From Paragonimus westermani (lineage: Eukaryota; Platyhelminthes; Trematoda; Plagiorchiida; Troglotrematidae): DNA of 64,000 nucleotides. The stretch covers positions 107,024 through 171,023 of the forward strand of contig QNGE01000936.1 in the NCBI GenBank assembly GCA_008508345.1. Direction: 5' to 3'. Made by a program: the position numbers and the translations under genes. The number at the start of each line of letters is the position of its first letter. Within the stretch, counting starts at the first letter, position 1. A model generated the notes under the pieces. That model had not been told where the DNA came from. It searched no databases and saw only the letters and a list, made by a program, of their open reading frames with translations. This document shows positions 12,901 through 25,840 of this stretch, piece by piece.

Positions 12901-13640
12901 GGCTTAGTAAAGCTATTCCGTTGATCAGCAAAATGGGGTTTGCCCATTAACCCAGAGAAGTGTCCACATATGATCAAGGACAGTAACAGCTCCACTCGAA
13001 GATAGTTCCGTAATTCAAGTGGTCTGAGTACGCTGGCACAAGTTACTGAATCTCGAGATTCTAAGGTTCTGATACGAAGCGACTTTAAACCCACCACGCA
13101 ATGCACTTTGGCGGCAAAGGAGGCAAGAGTCTCACTTTTACAGCTCATATAAACCACCTCATCGAGAGAGTCGGAAGTACTGATTCCTCTGTACAAAACG
13201 TTTGTTGGGCCTCATCTGAAGCATTGTATCCAGGCGTGGATTCCAAACCTACTGGAGGGTAAACAATGTTTTGAGAGCGTGCGGAGATTAGAAAACAGAT
13301 TGATACAATGCACGAAACCCCTAAGACATATCAATAAGCTAAAATCTCAGCCCATTTTCCCTTGGACGGGCAGGGCTTCGTGGAGACTTGGCAATAGCTT
13401 TCGAGATCCTGGTGGGTCGTACGGATGTCCCAACTGGTGCTTTTAACTGCCGGTGAAGACGCCCCAGCTGAGACGGCACCATATGATAATCCATAATCCG
13501 AGGACAAATAAGAAGGTCCATGCTACCTTCGTCTCCAGTGCGTGGAACAAGCTCCCTCATTCATTCGCGAAGCCTCAATAGCCACAGTATCCAAGTGTAG
13601 GCTAGAACGGGTCTGTAACCGGGAGTAGCGTCTTGTACAC
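9900..13640 (+). mobile_element. CR1-like LINE relic D (possible ORF1, EN, RT, C-terminal end)
   Basis: This is the most complete CR1-type relic here. A frame at 10302-10400 reads SERLTHLENKCEM then RRSVLICGIPE, which resembles a LINE ORF1 coiled coil and its following domain. Endonuclease traces (SLLDLVVNINEKQVALLSLG) lie near 11470-11530, and a linker with RRCHRTKPVTG near 11760. The RT follows at 12508-13030: ELSETFDSVNRLLVSLKLEH, GVFGGVPRVSVLELMLLVFA, then KFADGFKIVGD. The catalytic FADD box is therefore altered to FADG, and the GVPQGSVLGP box is damaged. GPHLKHCIQAWIPNLLEGK is near 13210-13265. A final FVSSAWNKLPHSFAKP is near 13528-13576. Many stops and frameshifts make it non-functional. 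Everything before about 11040 is less certain. Confidence 0.72.
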
Positions 13641-15820
13641 TATTTTCTACTTCATGTTTTTATTGTTATTCATGCCTTTTCATCTTCTTCAACATCGCAT
13701 GTACACATGATGTTTGAACGAGGTTATTCGATACACAGAGTAATCAATAATTTTCAAATTACATTTCCGAGTTCGCGAGTTCTGCTTGCTGTTCGCACTC
13801 AGGGTCGGTGGCGTAAAAATATTTAGAAGAGTTAGAATTCGGCAGAATCAACCGTTTAGTTCGGCAAATTATTTATTTATTTATTGTTGGAATTATCTCG
13901 GTCGTGACATCGAGACTATCTGGAAGACACACGACAAGTAGTATCAGTAAGAATCTCCATTTGGTGCAGTAGAAAACTAAACCAACGTGCCTCCACGAAC
14001 TATTGTGAGTTATTTGTTTTCCTTTACGCCCGATTTCGACTTCCTATTCACACCTGAGTTTCCATATACTGTTTAGATCCACTACAAGGGTGTCTCCTAA
14101 AATAATTCTTCCTCCATTTGGTAGTACTGCGACTTTACTTTTACTTTAATACTGCCATCAGTAAGAATCTTCTATTTTTCTCAGTTTTCTTATTTCTTGA
14201 TATCCCACGACGGCACCTGGATATAATCAGTTGTCAAGTGCAGATCGTAAGCTATGATAACACCGATCAGAAGGTCGCTATCCTTGGTATTTATCAATAT
14301 TTCACACATAGTCGTCTCTATAAAAAAGCAAAGACCGTGACGAATAGGCTACAAGGAGTCCTTCAGCAGAAGTAAAGGGAAGATGATGTTTAAAGGTTCC
14401 TGCACTTTTCACAAAAGAAAACAAGAAAACTGTAAGGCAAGCACATGCCTCCATTCTGAAGACTAAAAAATGGTCCTACCACGTGGTGAAATAGGAGATG
14501 GATGGATAAAGAACTCTACACCCTCTTCTGTATTGCTCGGTAATTTTCGTCGGACCATCTCAGTATTAGTGGGGTCATGTGCCACTACTGAGTAGCCGGG
14601 GTTCCGAGTAAAATGCGCTATCTCCAAACATGTCCGTCGTTCTTAATTTATCCATTTCGATCTACAGCAACGTGAACTGTCACGCACGCATAAAGTCCGC
14701 AAACTCTTTTGTCAGTGTGGGTAGAACAGTGTTTCAGTGCTCGCCGAACTATGTCGCTTTTCCTCAGGTACGCAATTATCAGACGCGAAAAACAAAAGGC
14801 CGTTGAGGAGAGAGACCAAATCTTTATTCGACGAAATGTACAGGTGGTCTCTGATAGAGCTATATATATGGCACCGACACGCGAGATAGCTAGAAAGACT
14901 AGACACCGGCCGTCGACAAGCGAGTAAACCGGGAGAATGTGACACGTGTGTCCTTCGGGTTCGCACCACGGTCACATGACATGCAGACAAACAATCGGAC
15001 AGCATGCATCATGCGAGCTTTCTCAATAGCCTAAGTACAATATGAAACTATGAGTTTCAAAACTATTTCACACACCATACCGCAGGCAGGCCAGTGAAAT
15101 CTCCAGGCCGCCACACCTTCAGCCTATGGTTTTAATCTGTTTCAATCGCTGAATTGCTAAGGGTACAGGTTGATACTGTGCTTGTAGGTTGCGCGTATCA
15201 GGCACAGGAAGCTTGAAGTTGCTGCCTGCCAGTAACAGAGACCATATCACTGGGCTGTTATTCGCCACGTCCTGTGAACTGAACTGAACTCAGCACACCA
15301 ATGGCTCTCATTTTTCCTCCCGTTCAGGTGATCTGAACGAAATGAAGGTCCGACTGTCACAGGGAGGTCGGCTTGGCTGTGAAACCGAAAGTTCTGTGCA
15401 AATGGTTCATAACGGGATATGTATAGCTTCGCACAGTTTATAAGTAGTATACGTCCAACTCCCATGGAAGCCCGTTAAATCAGTGGAACAACAATAAATC
15501 ACTTTGCGAACTCAATGTATCAGCATGAAGCGCAACCCGATCAAATTATCGATCACATCTGCCGGATATCAAAATGTCTATATGACTGAGTTTTCGTCGA
15601 ATCCTGGGCTGAAGAGTAAAGTTGAACTTTAGAAATTAGGCTTTTAATGTTCCACAATTGTTAATGTTGAAGGTCGCATTCTTAGCCGCGCTGGTTAAGG
15701 TTTCGTCTTCACCCTTTCTATTGGCGATGGATTGCTTATTCTTTAGTTGGTAACTCTTATTATGTGCCGACTGAATTGTCCATGCTTTTGATCCAGAACG
15801 TTTTGCCTTTGTGTTATCAG
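13641..15820. other. unassigned region upstream of zinc-finger exon A
   Basis: No gene or convincing exon is seen. A TTTA repeat lies at about 13868-13886. The last bases, TTTTGCCTTTGTGTTATCAG ending at 15820, form a good splice acceptor or a 5' UTR immediately before the first in-frame ATG of the zinc-finger gene at 15823. Upstream non-coding exons and a promoter may lie here, but I cannot place them. Confidence 0.4.
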
Positions 15821-17086
15821 TGATGTCCAGTCTGCTCAACACTACTCTTTCTGCCCCTGGACCTGTGCTTATGCAGTCGTCAAACATTCCATCATCACTG
15901 AACGACATGGAGGATAAAATATCACACAAAATTTCTAAAGCCTCACAGGATTCCGATTCAGAGAGCGAATCGGACACTTCTTCTGACGAGGAAGACACTA
16001 GTGATGATGATAAACGCATGGCCGACAATCCTGTCTTGAAAGAACGCTTGAAACAGCTGGATCGATATGCCACGCCTATACATCGCACCACCCGCTCTCC
16101 TATACCTATCTCAGAACATATCTCGATCCCAAACCCCTATAACTCCAACTTGGGAGTTTCCGACAACGTGGCTGTCAATGGGCCGCTTTCTGTGCACGGC
16201 AAGTCGAGTGGGCATTCTGAAGTAGCTGAAAACAGCTCCACACCGTCAGAATATCGTTCCCATCATTTATCCGTTGTTGAGTCCCCAAACCCGTGCAGTG
16301 GCTCAGCATCTGTGAACACGTCGGTTACTCCGAAACATAATTTCTCCCCTCCTTACGGAATGATTCCGAGCACGGGCAATTCTGGTCCATCTTCACAACA
16401 TGAACATCTGGTCACCAATAATGTTTACTCACAGCTTCCAAGTAGTTTCACTTGTAAGCCTAATGAATCCGGTTTAACATACAACTTTGGATCTCTCACG
16501 GATAATGGCGGAATAAACCATTTACGCAATAATAATTACGTTGCTGCGGAGAATGAAGAGTTTACATGTGAAGTCTGTCGTGCAGTTTATTCTAGCAGGT
16601 CTTCTCTGCAAAGTCATATGAAGAAGCATACAAACCACGTGGTCAAACGACATCAGTGTGACCAGTGTCCTTATTCCACACAGTATGGTAAGAACCTCTT
16701 CAAGCATATTGAGTCGATGCATGCAACTGACAAATCCAACCAGTACCGATGTGAAGGATGCTGTCGATGTTTTCCGACAGAAGCATTGCTTCGAGACCAT
16801 GAATGTTTAGTGGCGCAGTGCAATGCTTACCGATGCAACGAATGCGGTAGAGTTTTTAAAACGAAATTACGTTTAAAGTATCATGCCGATATTCACAATC
16901 CGCGCAAACCGTATGTCTGCGATGTCGAGGGATGTGATCGTGCCTTTCGCACCCCAAAATACTTGAAAAATCATCGTGATGAGTTCCATCGGATGCAGCC
17001 GAAAAATTACATTTGTCCTGTTGATGGTTGCGATTTGATTTTTCACAGGAAAACACACCTAAAGCGTCATATTGCTACACATGACG
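15821..17086 (+). CDS. C2H2 zinc-finger protein, exon A (fingers 1-6)
   Basis: This is the first recognised exon of a large multi-finger C2H2 protein, probably a nuclear DNA-binding regulator. I use the ATG at 15823. An upstream AG at 15820 with a pyrimidine tract suggests the exon may start by splicing. Residues about 43-65 are a very acidic Ser/Asp/Glu stretch. Residues 66-245 are Ser/Pro/Asn-rich and probably disordered. Six fingers follow at about residues 247-269, 277-300, 308-333, 336-358, 364-389 and 396-420. Fingers 5 and 6 have the longer C-X4-C spacing (CDVEGC, CPVDGC). Finger 3 is irregular: C-X2-C, then one His and only cysteines in place of the last His. The exon ends at a consensus donor (G then GTGAGT at 17087), in phase 1, inside the linker after finger 6. 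The frame stays open only 27 bases past the donor. I do not recognise the ortholog. Confidence 0.9.
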
Positions 17087-20000
17087 GTGAGTTTTATCAA
17101 GTTCTATATGTGTGACTTCGGTTTCGTTACTTTTCTCAGTTGTGACTTCCGATTTTCGCTGCTAGTTTTCATCTATCATTGTTTCTACCTCCAGTTTAAA
17201 GTACTTTTTATCTGTATAAGTTGGACATCAGCACACCGCAAAGTAATGCCTGATCATCATCGTACCATACGAATGTAAGTATATAACTGTCCTGGCTCTA
17301 ACGTCGGTTTTCTCAAATGCTCTGGTCACTATCTAAGCAGTCCAACGGTGCACAGCCCTAACGGAACTCAACAGGTCGCATGGTTGTAATCGTTTTACTT
17401 TTACTGAGTATTCCCCCAAATGAACTTGAAGACACCAGTGCTACAGTGCTGGGTTTTTTCTAGACTAATTTTGCTTCAATTCACCCTGTCCAGCCATTTA
17501 TTCTGTAGTGCAAAATCTACATAATGTCACTAATTGCGTGTGACGTTTAGAAGACGACTATTGATCATTCGATCATCGCTTCGCCTGTAAATCTAAAAAT
17601 GAGTTGGATCAGAACGTTTTCAGAATAGAAATGTATGTAGTTTTGTAAACTACGGACAAAATAGTTTCTCCTTACGTGATAAGTCGGATGTTAATATGGT
17701 AGGGCATGCTTGAGCCGTTCAGACTTAGAAACGTTTTCTAATCTGTTGAACTTCATACTTGTCTATACTATTGTCATTCCAACTGAATAACTTGAAACTC
17801 GTTGAAACTCGTTTATTCTCTATCTAAGTGGTATATCGTACTACCTAGTTGAAACTTCTGCTTAGATCCACGAATCCTTGCACAGCTGACTATCCGTAGA
17901 TCTCTTACCACTCGTATGATCAAGAACTATTCAGATGATTAGTGGGGTCTTGGCGACATTGAACTCTCATTTGGTTCCCGCCTGTTTTGGTTTTTCTCAT
18001 ATTTAAATATTCTATTTAGGACAGTGCCGATAAAACTCTCCGAGATAGTGCACTTGGAGATGCCGGGTGGTGATCGGTCTGACGAGTATTCAGTTTCCTT
18101 CAATCGGTCTGTAAAAGGTCGCCATTGGTGACTTAGTTCATCAATCCCATCGTTAAGTGAGATTAAGTTGAGCTCCCTGGTCGGCCACAGGTATCGATTT
18201 CGATGAATTGTCTCTAGAGTCAGTTTGATAAATATAGGTTTTGTGATGTGTGCGTTCCCACTATTGGCACAAACAATTTTCTTTTCCATTATTGCGCTGA
18301 ATAACGGCCTCAGCTACATTAGCGTCTCATCGAGTTAGGTGTCTTATTTATTGACTGTTTCTAAACTCTCATCCGAAATAATAAACATTTTCCATCCTTA
18401 AATTTGTGTAGGAAGCTGCATTGAACAACAGTGGTATTAGTAGGGCTGATATAGATGTGCGTTCTTGATTAATTTCTCAAGCCTGAAGGTACTATTGTTT
18501 TATCGTTTCAGGTAGCCTGTGAACAAGGTAGCAGCACGCTGAATCCGAAGTGGGAATGCTAGCAAATAACTTAAGTCAAACTTACAATTTGGACGATTAC
18601 AACGTCTTTGTGTGAAGATAGTAACGTCAACTGTGGACATGTGGTGGATTTTCCTCAAGTTCATATGCCCTGTATCAGACTTGACGACACTGCTGTGGTT
18701 TTGACTGCAACTGAACGTAATGATACTTGTTATTTTTCAGTGGAAAGTGAAATGTATGCATAAAAATCAGCAGTCATTCCAATTATTGTCATCAGCTGTA
18801 GTACACCATAGTGAGTTTTCCCATCTGACAACGTGAATAGTCACGAGATATACAACCTAGAAAGGGCTCGTTTAAGGGGATTGCCAGTGTTCTGTTGCCA
18901 TGTTCCCATGGTCTGACCACTTTGCAGCTCGGTTTGCCAATGCGGTAGATGCTGGACCTTATTTGTACTGCATATGGGTCCATCGATGCGAGCCTGTTTT
19001 TTCGCCACTTTTCACCCCTCAGTAGGTTTTCCCAGGTTCTCGGAAATACCCCAACGTTCGCCACTTCGTCGTTTACACGATCAGTTGACAAAAGCAACTG
19101 TTGTCATCTGCCTGGTCTTGATGGCTTTCTCTTAAATGGCAACTGCCAGTCAGCTGGCTTCTGTCGTCATTTTCAAGTACACTTCCAATACTGACATTTA
19201 TTTACCGCTATTCTAAGTCAGCTTCGTCTTTCAACTTAAAATAACCAACTTATCCCCATAATCTATACAATCTACTAATCCGTCTGTTTGTCAACGATGT
19301 GTTAATAAGTTATTTAAAATTGACTTGCAAGTGAAGTCAGGTGTTGTCATCATCCATTTCTTGAAAATCAGATAGTTTGGCTAACTGAGAATTGCCACAA
19401 AATATCCGGTTGGCCGTGGAGTTTCTGTGGGACGATGAGGTAACTTAGCGCTCAGTCATTGGCTCGTCATTTAAATGGTCTCATCGGCAGAGTTTGGGTA
19501 TCTTAATTTGTTTTGAGTAGGTTCGGGTGGAAACACCCTTGCACTCGTTTCGCAGAGCAAACCTCTATCTGGATATTCTTCCCGTTGCATAATACATCTG
19601 AGAATTCTCACCATAAGTGGGATGTTCAAGCACGATACCATAGGTAACTTAGAGACGGAAATATTCTGAAGAAGGTTCGGATAGTTTTTTTTAAAACAGA
19701 TGCTTTCAAAAGCAATTGATCACAAGTTGTCGAAAACTTTTTTGCCTCAAGATAATGACCTTATTAACTTTCTGAATCTTCAGGAAACGATTCCCACTGT
19801 AGCAACCCAATCCGTTTATTTAATGCGTAGGTGAAGGTTGCAGGACCCGCTTGCTAAAAACGTGGAACAGTAACATCATTAAGCGGTTATTTCTGTTCGA
19901 CGCTTCGAATAGACTCCCGTTAGAAGCACTATTCGGTGTCACAGCTGAGAATTTCATGCGCAGCCTTAACATCCACTTATTGATAGTTTCTCTGGATCTC

Positions 20001-23000
20001 ACAATGCCGACTTTCTTAAACATCGAATTCGGCGCACGAAGTTTAACATGCATTATTATCCTCTCTTATCACTCTCCTCGTGCTTTTCTTGTGAATGACC
20101 ATTATCTTGTACGTTTGGATAACACTTAGTCTGGCAAGCGGAGCTTTCAACATGTGGAGTTTCGGGGATCCTATCGGTAACCAAGAGGCTGTGACTACTG
20201 TGATCCAACAGAATGTTGGAAAAACTCTTTCATCTTTTCCTTTAAATGACCGTGGTGAGTGGATCTCTGGTTGTTATAGCTCAGCGTGCTATAAAGCTGA
20301 ATTGATTTGACCCAAGATGCTTCATCCTGAACGGCATTGAGTCAGGGTGATGCTTTTTCACTATCGCCTTGCTTGCTAGCATCTTTTATGAACTAGTGCA
20401 CTCCACAACTAGCTGTGGGCGGTCTGTTTTGTTTATTAGATTTGAAAACTGCTATTATCAGTCTTCCTTGTTTCATTAAACGCTTCTGGTAAGATTTCAT
20501 CAGCTGCACTTAGTTTCCTTCCAAATTGAGAAGAAATAATCGGTCGTTGGGTGGATTTCGCGTTTTGTGTATACCTTGGAGGTCTGACATTACGAACCTG
20601 TGATTCTACCAAACGTTTTCTTCACGGTTGTCAAAATTCTAGTTTATCGGTTATTTCCCCTTTACTATTGTCCTTTAACGGTAGTATTCATAGTGGTTTT
20701 TACTTTCAATACCCAGTTAATTCTAACCCTGTCTGTACTTTTACCGCAAAACTTCAACCATTGCTGCGTGGGGTCAGTGGTAAGAACTGATATGCTACGA
20801 CTATTCGATGTTAATTGGTTATTGCGGAGTAGAGAACGAGATATACTGATTTGTGCTTTTGCGGTTTGTGATACTGTGATATCCATCACCTGGTTGTAAT
20901 CTATGCAATCATACTTGTTCTTCATTTGATTTTAGTACTCCCTGGTAATTTCCGGTCATGTGATAAATTATTAAAATCGTTGATCCTTGTAGTGATACTT
21001 GAGATATTTCCCACTCTTCTGACTAGAAACACTGCCCCATTCTTTCAAAGCTTACAGGTCCTTTCTTTGCAAAATCTGAAGGGGTATGTGTGCGTCTCAG
21101 TTTGCCTAGGATCTCACAACTTAGACTGAGGTTCAAACAGCAAGGTGACAAACGGAGCGCGTGCCCAGGTTAGTGGTTTCTATAACAGGAGATCGCGATA
21201 GGTACGTTTGTATTAATATCGTTGAACCTTGATCTGCGGCATTCTAGTGGTTCACATATTGCCTACAGTGTGCATGAGCAGTCGTACCTAAACGGCAACT
21301 ACTTAACACGGTTGATTAACGAACATCCTTCGTTCGACCAGTCGGAGCTCGGAAACTACGTTGTATGGTGGAATAAGCAAGTGCGAATGGCACTTGTCCT
21401 CTCATGAATGGTTTACTTACCAAGAAATTGCTGTCCTAGGTTCTCTACCTGTGAAACTTAACGCGGAATAAATGAACAATCTGATGAGCCTGCAAGTCAT
21501 TTTTCAAATTCTTGTTTCTTCAGCAAGATTGGTGTACAAAAGTGGGTGGAATAAAGATGGATCCCTTGCTGTGAAATATTCTGTTTCCAACTCGGAGAGT
21601 GTATTAACGCTAATTTTGCTGCTCCTGTTCGCATGTACTCTTTGCGGTTGTATTGAATGCTCGTTGCATTTGCTGGGTATGCTTAATGTTGCTCGTTTCT
21701 GGTTCAACATGGCGCACGACTACAAGTGTTCTGCGGCCGTACCAGGTGATGTCCTCCGACTGCTGCTGGAACTATGCGGGTATATAGGGCAATAGGAATT
21801 GTATTGCGCTTTGTCTTCAAGAGGATAAAACCACATCACTTCGTTGTCGAGCATGTCCTGGGTTGGTGAGTTTTTCAGGTTTGTTCGGTCCTGCCTCTAC
21901 TTCGCTTTTCTATCAAATATGATGTGACGATTCGATTCGTCCGTTTTTATTATTAATGTCTGGGTTGTTGTTTGGGTTTGTCCGACTCGTTTACAATGCA
22001 TTGTGGCAAGTAGACCTACTGCTCAGTTGCAGCCGAGCTGTAAGTTGCAGGTAGTTCATACAATCAAGTCATTCATGTTTCTCATGGAAACATATCTCGT
22101 GGAGCTACCGACTTGAGGCGATCGGGAATCCGTTAAAAGTACATTGTCAGTCTGCTGGGTGGCTATATATGTGAGTAACTCAGTTAGGAACGTTGTGTCT
22201 ACAGGATCTATTTTAGTTAAATGACGTTCGAAAATGTTTTCTATGAATAAGCGATAGCATTTTCTATTTTAATCAGCAGCTTCACTACCCGCTTAGACAC
22301 TCCTTAACAGATCCGTGCCTCACATTCATCGGATATTTCGTTAAGCTGACAACCTTGCTTGATATTTTACTGTGATGTTCATAAAGCTTGCTTTCGCGTG
22401 CACCTACGAAGCGGCTTTATTAATTCACCAAATGCTATTCATCTGACTCATTTTTCTGATTAGACTCTGCTACAATGTGTTTACTAGGGTTCAAAAGTAA
22501 TTCGCACCTGTTACCTCTTCTGTTTGAGTTAGACCACTCCGTTGCATCCTAAGATTTTTTAAAGCGTTCTTAAAAGTACCTTCCCTCATTTTACGGAATC
22601 GGATGTAATAAGTTGTTTCTCATTTTACGACGGTTTTGTTGCAGTACGGCTTTCCAAGTCGCTTGTAGACCCGATACTGTTTGACACGGGTGACCGAAGC
22701 CCGGGATCGAATACGTTAATGTGAACTGTGCAATAAAATTGTACCGTTACCTCATTCTTTGACAATATCTTCTCAAGTACCAAGTGGACAACAGTCACTT
22801 TCGAGAGTAGGCGGAATCGAGTGTAGCTTTGCTGAAGTACACTTATACACAAAATTAAAAACAACGTTCGGAAAAATTATGCGACCGCCCTATGTACCAT
22901 GGCTGCGCGAAGACGTCGTCCGATGTGCTTTCGTTGTTTGACATCGACGCATTCAGTAAGGAAACTTCCCATTAGAGACGTTGCATCTAAACATACTCAT

Positions 23001-23399
23001 ACTCGCTTCAACAGCTGAACTGCGTACATCGTCATCTTCGTGTAATTGGGAAATTCGCAGACTTTCTGTGGGGTTGAGCTCACGACTGCAGAGTGGTCAA
23101 TTCACTTCGTAATCGTGAGAGTAGTACCTAACAAATCGCGCTGGATAACATGAATGAGGCGCGGTATTGCTGAAAAAAGATCAATCATTTCTGATTAGAA
23201 GAACTGGATAGGAATGCAACGTTTCCATTATTTCAACGCAGGAGTGCATGGTTCGCTTACCGACTCTGTTAGTCAGGTGAATCACCCCGAAAGCAATTCT
23301 CGAGCGCCTATCATATTTGCGTTTATCAAAATACACTTCCGCCCTCTTAGGATCATGACATTAATATCTTCGCTACTGAAGTTTATATTACCTACTTTT
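17087..23399 (+). other. intron 1, 5' half; nothing recognised
   Basis: This is the first part of the predicted 12.5-kb intron between zinc-finger exons A and B. Frames are short and AT-rich. I see no transposon motif, tRNA fold or alternative exon that I would defend. Confidence 0.55.
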
Positions 23400-23408
23400 T
23401 CCTAACCG

Positions 23409-24660
23409 ATCATCAACGTCATGGACAGCAATACGTCAATGGTTCACATTGATACTGAACTGTCACAACCATTAAGAAGAAAAAGGGCAGACCCTGTACA
23501 GGAAGGAAGAAAAAGAAACCGGAGGGGAAGGAACCTAACTACTAACAAAAAATAGCTACGTCTATATTCAAACAACTAACATCAAGGTGCCTACATATTA
23601 CAAACAAACAACCAAGATACAGTTGAAAGTAAGCCGTCATCAGTAACACAGCTTCCCTACGGCTTCCAGTGTCCCGCGTCATTAGGTGCACTCATTTCAC
23701 AGACAACTCGGACGAACGAAGACAACATTCATGCCACTGAGCTCGACTAGTCACCATCTCACCTAACGTCTCCAGCCACCGACTCTATGAGTCGCGAGGG
23801 CCCCAGCCCAGGAGACAAACCCGATCTACGGCGGCCAACCTCTTTGTGAGCGGTTTTGTTTGTCTACGCCAGGTCATCATCTGTCCACCTCGCACCTTAC
23901 GCCAGTCGGCCGCAGCATCGGCGAACAGTGCTCGATGTGGTGAATGACTGGCTGGCATCCTTAACCATCTAAGACTGTGCAAATGTTAGGAGTGAACAAA
24001 AGAGCTCGTTTGACAATCAGTGCCAAACACCGCTTCCTAACCTCCCCGTTACTTACTTACTGGTGCCACCCGATACAAGCGATCGAACGCAAACATCGAT
24101 GGTCAAATACCTGAAGACGGTTCACGCCCTCTACTCTGATCGGCCAATTTTCGCTGCCGTAAAATAATACAGCTCTCACAGTTGTCTTATGTGCGCGACC
24201 CTTAAGCATTAGAGAGTTACCTCTCTGTCTCCATAGGTGCTCCAGATTAGCGAATACCGTCCTGGCCTTAGAGGTGAGCGTTTCTATTTCATTCCCTACC
24301 CCTCCGCCGCCGCGGATGAAGCTCCCTAGGTGCAAAAACTTAACAACCTCCACAACTTCATTACCTAACGTAAAATCTGCGTAATCACAACAATCTTGCA
24401 GAAGCACTCTGTATTTTCAAGCTGCAAAGCACATTTCAAAGTATTTAGCAGGATGCGAAATAGCGTCTAGCATTGTTTGTGCTGCCTGGAAGTTGTCAAA
24501 CAGTAACGCCTTGTCGTCAGCATTATCAAGATCAGTCAGTCTTTCACCAGGTAGGTGGTCCACGCCGGCATCTTGTGAGTAACGCAGGCAGTCCCATATT
24601 ATTTCGTCCATAACGAGAGTGAAAATGGACAGCATTGGCGTACGCCGGTCATGGTGCTGA
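23409..24660 (-). mobile_element. RTE-like LINE, 5'-truncated (RT C-terminus and 3' tail)
   Basis: This is the 3' half of an RTE-type non-LTR retrotransposon, read on the minus strand. The RT part at 24635-24417 contains VMDEIIWDCL and then LPGERLTDLDNADDKALLFD. That is the family YADD box with its Tyr changed to Asn. The next frame, 24407-24057, has FLHLGSFIRGG, AVLFYGSENWPIRVEGVNRL and VFDHRCLRSIACIGWHQ. The C-terminal region (MTWRRQTKPL, LGWGPRDS) is at 23982-23785, and a short non-coding tail follows to about 23409. Stop codons and a frameshift make it inactive. It lies inside zinc-finger intron 1. The body from 23479 to 24121 is duplicated exactly in inverted orientation at 24766-25408. 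Confidence 0.85.
23479..24121. repeat. left arm of a 643-bp exact inverted repeat
   Basis: Every segment I compared is the perfect reverse complement of 24766-25408, including both ends. For example, a 65-residue frame at 23785-23982 (minus) is identical to one at 24905-25102 (plus). The arms are 643 bp each and the spacer 24122-24765 is 644 bp. The repeat covers the RTE C-terminal region and 3' tail. See the right arm for the assembly concern. Confidence 0.93.
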
Positions 24661-24765
24661 AACTGTCAAACAGTTAGTGGTAAACCCTAACCTGAGCTAA
24701 AGTATGGGAATAAAGCGCCAACAGTGTGCTCACATAGTTGATCGGTATACTCCTGCATTTAAGCG

Positions 24766-25408
24766 ACCGTCTTCAGGTATTTGACCATCGATGTTTGCGT
24801 TCGATCGCTTGTATCGGGTGGCACCAGTAAGTAAGTAACGGGGAGGTTAGGAAGCGGTGTTTGGCACTGATTGTCAAACGAGCTCTTTTGTTCACTCCTA
24901 ACATTTGCACAGTCTTAGATGGTTAAGGATGCCAGCCAGTCATTCACCACATCGAGCACTGTTCGCCGATGCTGCGGCCGACTGGCGTAAGGTGCGAGGT
25001 GGACAGATGATGACCTGGCGTAGACAAACAAAACCGCTCACAAAGAGGTTGGCCGCCGTAGATCGGGTTTGTCTCCTGGGCTGGGGCCCTCGCGACTCAT
25101 AGAGTCGGTGGCTGGAGACGTTAGGTGAGATGGTGACTAGTCGAGCTCAGTGGCATGAATGTTGTCTTCGTTCGTCCGAGTTGTCTGTGAAATGAGTGCA
25201 CCTAATGACGCGGGACACTGGAAGCCGTAGGGAAGCTGTGTTACTGATGACGGCTTACTTTCAACTGTATCTTGGTTGTTTGTTTGTAATATGTAGGCAC
25301 CTTGATGTTAGTTGTTTGAATATAGACGTAGCTATTTTTTGTTAGTAGTTAGGTTCCTTCCCCTCCGGTTTCTTTTTCTTCCTTCCTGTACAGGGTCTGC
25401 CCTTTTTC
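24766..25408. repeat. right arm of the 643-bp exact inverted repeat, ending at a single N
   Basis: This is the reverse complement of 23479-24121, so it presents the RTE C-terminal region on the plus strand (tail of the RT, LGWGPRDS near 25070, then SRWLETLGEM and a stop near 25190). It ends exactly at the lone N at 25409. Its last 331 bases (25078-25408) are repeated directly after that N. Perfect arms ending at a one-base gap suggest a fold-back contig end rather than two independent insertions. Confidence 0.9.
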
Positions 25409-25409
25409 N

Positions 25410-25840
25410 GGGCTGGGGCCCTCGCGACTCATAGAGTCGGTGGCTGGAGACGTTAGGTGAGATGGTGACTAGTCGAGCTCAGTGGCATGAATGTTGTCTT
25501 CGTTCGTCCGAGTTGTCTGTGAAATGAGTGCACCTAATGACGCGGGACACTGGAAGCCGTAGGGAAGCTGTGTTACTGATGACGGCTTACTTTCAACTGT
25601 ATCTTGGTTGTTTGTTTGTAATATGTAGGCACCTTGATGTTAGTTGTTTGAATATAGACGTAGCTATTTTTTGTTAGTAGTTAGGTTCCTTCCCCTCCGG
25701 TTTCTTTTTCTTCCTTCCTGTACAGGGTCTGCCCTTTTTCTTCTTAATGGTTGTGACAGTTCAGTATCAATGTGAACCACTTGTGTATTGGTGTTCATAA
25801 TGCTAATATTGATGATGGTGATGTTGGTATGTCCACTTCA
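25410..25840 (+). mobile_element. RTE-like LINE 3' end, plus strand (third copy)
   Basis: 25410-25740 is an exact direct repeat of 25078-25408. The sequence then runs on through the element's own tail to a TGATGATGGTGATG terminus near 25815-25830. It encodes only the last part of the RTE ORF2 (from LGWGPRDS onward) and the 3' untranslated tail. The final 50 bases differ from the matching tail of the minus-strand copy at 23409-23460, although the preceding 700 bases are identical. That abrupt change is odd for two natural copies. Confidence 0.85.

Noticed and set aside
15636..16091. 151-codon minus-strand frame opposite exon A
   Set aside because: It is a shadow of the acidic/serine-rich coding strand; the plus-strand frame has zinc fingers and splice sites.
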